NCBI RefSeq assembly: GCF_014654365.1
Contig: NZ_BNAY01000001.1
Location: 186,001 to 250,000 of the forward strand
Length of the DNA: 64,000 nt
Source: Amycolatopsis oliviviridis
GTDB taxonomy: Bacteria > Actinomycetota > Actinomycetes > Mycobacteriales > Pseudonocardiaceae
Direction of reading: 5' to 3'
Numbering within the stretch: the first letter of the stretch is position 1; the number at the start of each line of letters is the position of its first letter. A model generated the notes under the pieces. That model was not told the DNA's origin and did not search any database. It saw nothing but the letters and a program-made list of their open reading frames with translations. Positions 62,355 through 64,000 of this stretch are shown here, piece by piece. The position numbers and the translations under genes were made by a program.

Positions 62355-63344
62355 TCAGTACAGGGAGAGCAGCCGCAGGCCGTGTCGCACCTGTTTCAGC
62401 CGCTCGTGACGCTCGTGGCGGGCGGTGATCGCCTGGTCGAGTGACACCGGCACGAAGCCGACCGTGTCCGGCGCCTTGAGCTGGGCGAGTACGTCGAGGT
62501 CGGCGCTCGCGACGGTGCCGATCGTCGCGTAGCCACCTCCGGTCACGGCGTCGCGCAGCAGGCAGATGGCTTCCTCGCCGTTGGGTACCTGCACCGACCC
62601 CACCGGGTAGCCCAGGTCGACCACGTTGCTGGGGTTGTCGCCCGCGCCGAACGGGGCTTCACGGTCGACGAACCGCAGTGCGGGCCCGATCAGGCGGCGA
62701 CCGGTGCGGTCGGATTCGGGCGAGACGGTGAACGTCGAGGAGAAGAACTCGCGGACGCTTTCGTCGGTGAACCGGTGGCGACACAGTCCTTCGACGAGCC
62801 GGAGGCGCTGGTGCCCGCCGAGGACGGGACGCAGCCGGGGATCGACGGTGCTGCCCGCGCCGGGACGGAACGTCCCGGTCTCGTCGCCGACCGGCAAGAT
62901 GTCGCCGGCGACGAGCGCCCGGCCGTCGTGCCCGCCGATCACCGAACTCTGGTAGGTGGATCGGCTCCCGAGGAACGGCTCGGTCCCGATGCCTCCGCGT
63001 ACCGCGAGGTAGGCGTGGCATCCGGTGCGCAGCGTGCCGATTCGCAGCACCTGGCCGGGTTCGACGAACAGCGTCTGCCAGCACGACACGGTCACGCCGT
63101 CGATGTCGACGGCGACTTCGCCACCGGTGACTGCCACGGTCGCCGGTTCGGTGAAGCGCAATGCCGGTCCGATCATGGTGATTTCCAGTGTCGCCGCGTT
63201 CTCGTGGTTGCCGGCGAGCAGGTTGGCGCAGCGGTGCGAGTACTGGTCGAGCGCTCCCGAAGGGGGCAGTCCGATGGCGTATTGCCCGTCGCGGCCGAGA
63301 TCCTGGACGAGAGTGCGGGCGCCGGGGGAGAGGACCGTCAGCAT
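62355..63344 (-). CDS. pxpC: 5-oxoprolinase subunit C / KipA-like (biotin-dependent carboxyltransferase fold)
   Basis: This 329-residue protein matches the KipA/PxpC and allophanate hydrolase subunit 2 family: VLSPGARTLVQDLGRDGQYAIGLPPSGALDQYSHRCANLLAGN at the start, AYLAVRGGI, FLGSRSTYQSSVIGG and VPNGEEAICLLRDAVTGGGY. With the B subunit encoded upstream, and normally a PxpA protein, this fold forms ATP-dependent 5-oxoprolinase; related pairs act in urea or amide metabolism. ATG 63,344 overlaps the end of the B-subunit gene, behind GGAGG. The partner PxpA was not seen in the window. Confidence 0.88.
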   Translation of the reverse strand: MLTVLSPGARTLVQDLGRDGQYAIGLPPSGALDQYSHRCANLLAGNHENAATLEITMIGPALRFTEPATVAVTGGEVAVDIDGVTVSCWQTLFVEPGQVLRIGTLRTGCHAYLAVRGGIGTEPFLGSRSTYQSSVIGGHDGRALVAGDILPVGDETGTFRPGAGSTVDPRLRPVLGGHQRLRLVEGLCRHRFTDESVREFFSSTFTVSPESDRTGRRLIGPALRFVDREAPFGAGDNPSNVVDLGYPVGSVQVPNGEEAICLLRDAVTGGGYATIGTVASADLDVLAQLKAPDTVGFVPVSLDQAITARHERHERLKQVRHGLRLLSLY

Positions 63345-64000
63345 GACAACGCCGCCTCCAAGGTGCGCGGATAGCCTTCCGGATCGGCGAGGAACTCGGC
63401 GAGCGCGAAGCGCACCGGTGCGCGCCGATACCGGTACCGGCCTTCGCGTGAGTCGATGCGCAGCTGCTCGTACTCCTCGCCGGGGACGGGCCGGAAGCGC
63501 AGCAGCGTCGAGATCGTGGCGAGCACCTTCGACGTCTCGAACCCGGGAGTCCGCTGGGTGAGGTCGGCGACCGGGACGGGGGAGCGGCCGAGCAGCTGGT
63601 AGCCACCGACCCCCGCGGTCGGGTACACGACGGTGAACGCGCCACCGTGCGCGACCGCCCTGGCCGGGGTTTCCGTCCTCGGCCGCAGGTACTTGGGCGC
63701 CTGGATCTGCCGCTCGCGCGGCACGAGCTGGACGCATTCGGTGTTGCCCGGCTTGAAACACGGGAAGGTGACGATGAACGGTGCCGACGTGTGCGCGGCG
63801 ACGAGGTCGGCCACCGAGGCCAGCCCGTTGATGCGCGCGGTGTAGGCGATGTCCGTCTCCGTCGGCGACTGGTGCCGGTCCCGGAACTTCAGGCAGGTCC
63901 GCTCGGTCTCCGGATCCGCGTACCACACGGGGATCTCGACGATCTCCGTGTCCAGCGCCACCGAGCCCGCCTGCCCGAACCGGTCGTGCAAACGGGCCAG
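63338..64000 (-). CDS. 5-oxoprolinase subunit B / KipI-like, 5' partial
   Basis: The frame is open through the right edge, so the N-terminal part of the protein is missing. The visible 220 residues have the subunit B end part: VEIPVWYADP, the central FPCFKPGNTECVQLVPRERQ, and GGAFTVVYPTAGVGGYQLLGRSPVPV. The usual GFxPGFxYL motif is strongly altered here, so function as 5-oxoprolinase is less certain than for a canonical member. Its 3' end overlaps the subunit C start by 7 bases, and both are expected to act as a complex. Pairing with an MFS carrier and S15 hydrolase suggests a catabolic operon. Confidence 0.8.
   Translation of the reverse strand: MARLHDRFGQAGSVALDTEIVEIPVWYADPETERTCLKFRDRHQSPTETDIAYTARINGLASVADLVAAHTSAPFIVTFPCFKPGNTECVQLVPRERQIQAPKYLRPRTETPARAVAHGGAFTVVYPTAGVGGYQLLGRSPVPVADLTQRTPGFETSKVLATISTLLRFRPVPGEEYEQLRIDSREGRYRYRRAPVRFALAEFLADPEGYPRTLEAALSC

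Noticed and set aside
60835..62409. 524-residue plus-strand frame
   Set aside because: It is antisense to the MFS transporter, which has clear membrane spans and the MFS loop motif on the minus strand.

Overview
The window is very GC-rich, with tightly packed, often overlapping genes, frequent GTG/TTG starts preceded by GGAGG-like ribosome sites, and modular type I PKS and NRPS genes. This points to a filamentous actinomycete. Genus cannot be read from the sequence; vancosamine-type sugar genes and a mycofactocin-type SDR would fit a Pseudonocardiales-like host. Almost everything from base 2 to about 58,180 looks like part of one hybrid NRPS/PKS/deoxysugar gene cluster. From about 59,220 to the right edge is an apparently unrelated catabolic operon. 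No tRNA, rRNA, CRISPR array, IS element or phage gene was seen.

Layout. (1) 2-8,457, plus strand: the end of one NRPS gene (C-terminal part of C, then A-T), a terminating NRPS module (C-A-T-TE), a cytochrome P450 and a hydroxymandelate synthase-type dioxygenase. (2) 8,476-10,878, minus: an 800-residue fusion of hydroxymandelate oxidase with hydroxyphenylglycine aminotransferase. Together with the preceding dioxygenase it should make L-4-hydroxyphenylglycine (Hpg). (3) 11,221-16,811, plus: a five-gene deoxyaminosugar operon (aminotransferase, 2,3-dehydratase, Gfo/Idh ketoreductase, C-methyltransferase, N-methyltransferase). (4) 21,341 down to 16,816, minus: two Fe(II)/2-oxoglutarate oxygenases, a macrolide-type glycosyltransferase and a DAO-family flavoenzyme. 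(5) 21,678-39,777, plus: four collinear PKS genes, a KSQ loading module and three extension modules. (6) 39,845-49,363, plus: an NRPS C-A*-T with a dead A domain, an ornithine-type N-hydroxylase, a type II thioesterase, a free A domain with a proline-like pocket, a free PCP and a B12-binding radical SAM enzyme. (7) 49,418-53,100: a DUF4097/DUF2089/SHOCT-like envelope or stress set and a drug-export ABC pair. (8) 53,207-58,183, minus: an LmbU-family regulator, an A-T protein with a threonine-like pocket, a mycofactocin-type SDR and a second thioesterase. (9) 58,184-59,220: about 1 kb of decayed sequence. (10) 59,221-64,000, minus: 5-oxoprolinase-like subunits, an MFS carrier and an S15-family hydrolase.

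How it may work together (inference). Read in order, the PKS modules give acetate, methylmalonate (ketoreduced), malonate (fully reduced) and methylmalonate (unreduced), predicting a 7-hydroxy-2,6-dimethyl-3-oxooctanoyl thioester. Its C7 hydroxyl can close on the C3 ketone to a six-membered hemiketal. That is the tetrahydropyran head group of azinothricin/polyoxypeptin-type cyclic depsipeptides. The chain would be passed to the C domain of the C-A*-T protein, whose amino acid probably arrives in trans from the free A/PCP pair by way of the thioesterase. Hpg supply, an N,N-dimethylated C-methyl deoxysugar and an N-hydroxylated amino acid would be added features. That combination is not one I recognise from a described compound.

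Limits: domain boundaries, A-domain codes and AT specificities were read by eye without alignment. The cluster continues beyond the left edge, and genes for NDP-4-keto-6-deoxyglucose, prephenate dehydrogenase and most NRPS modules are not in the window.
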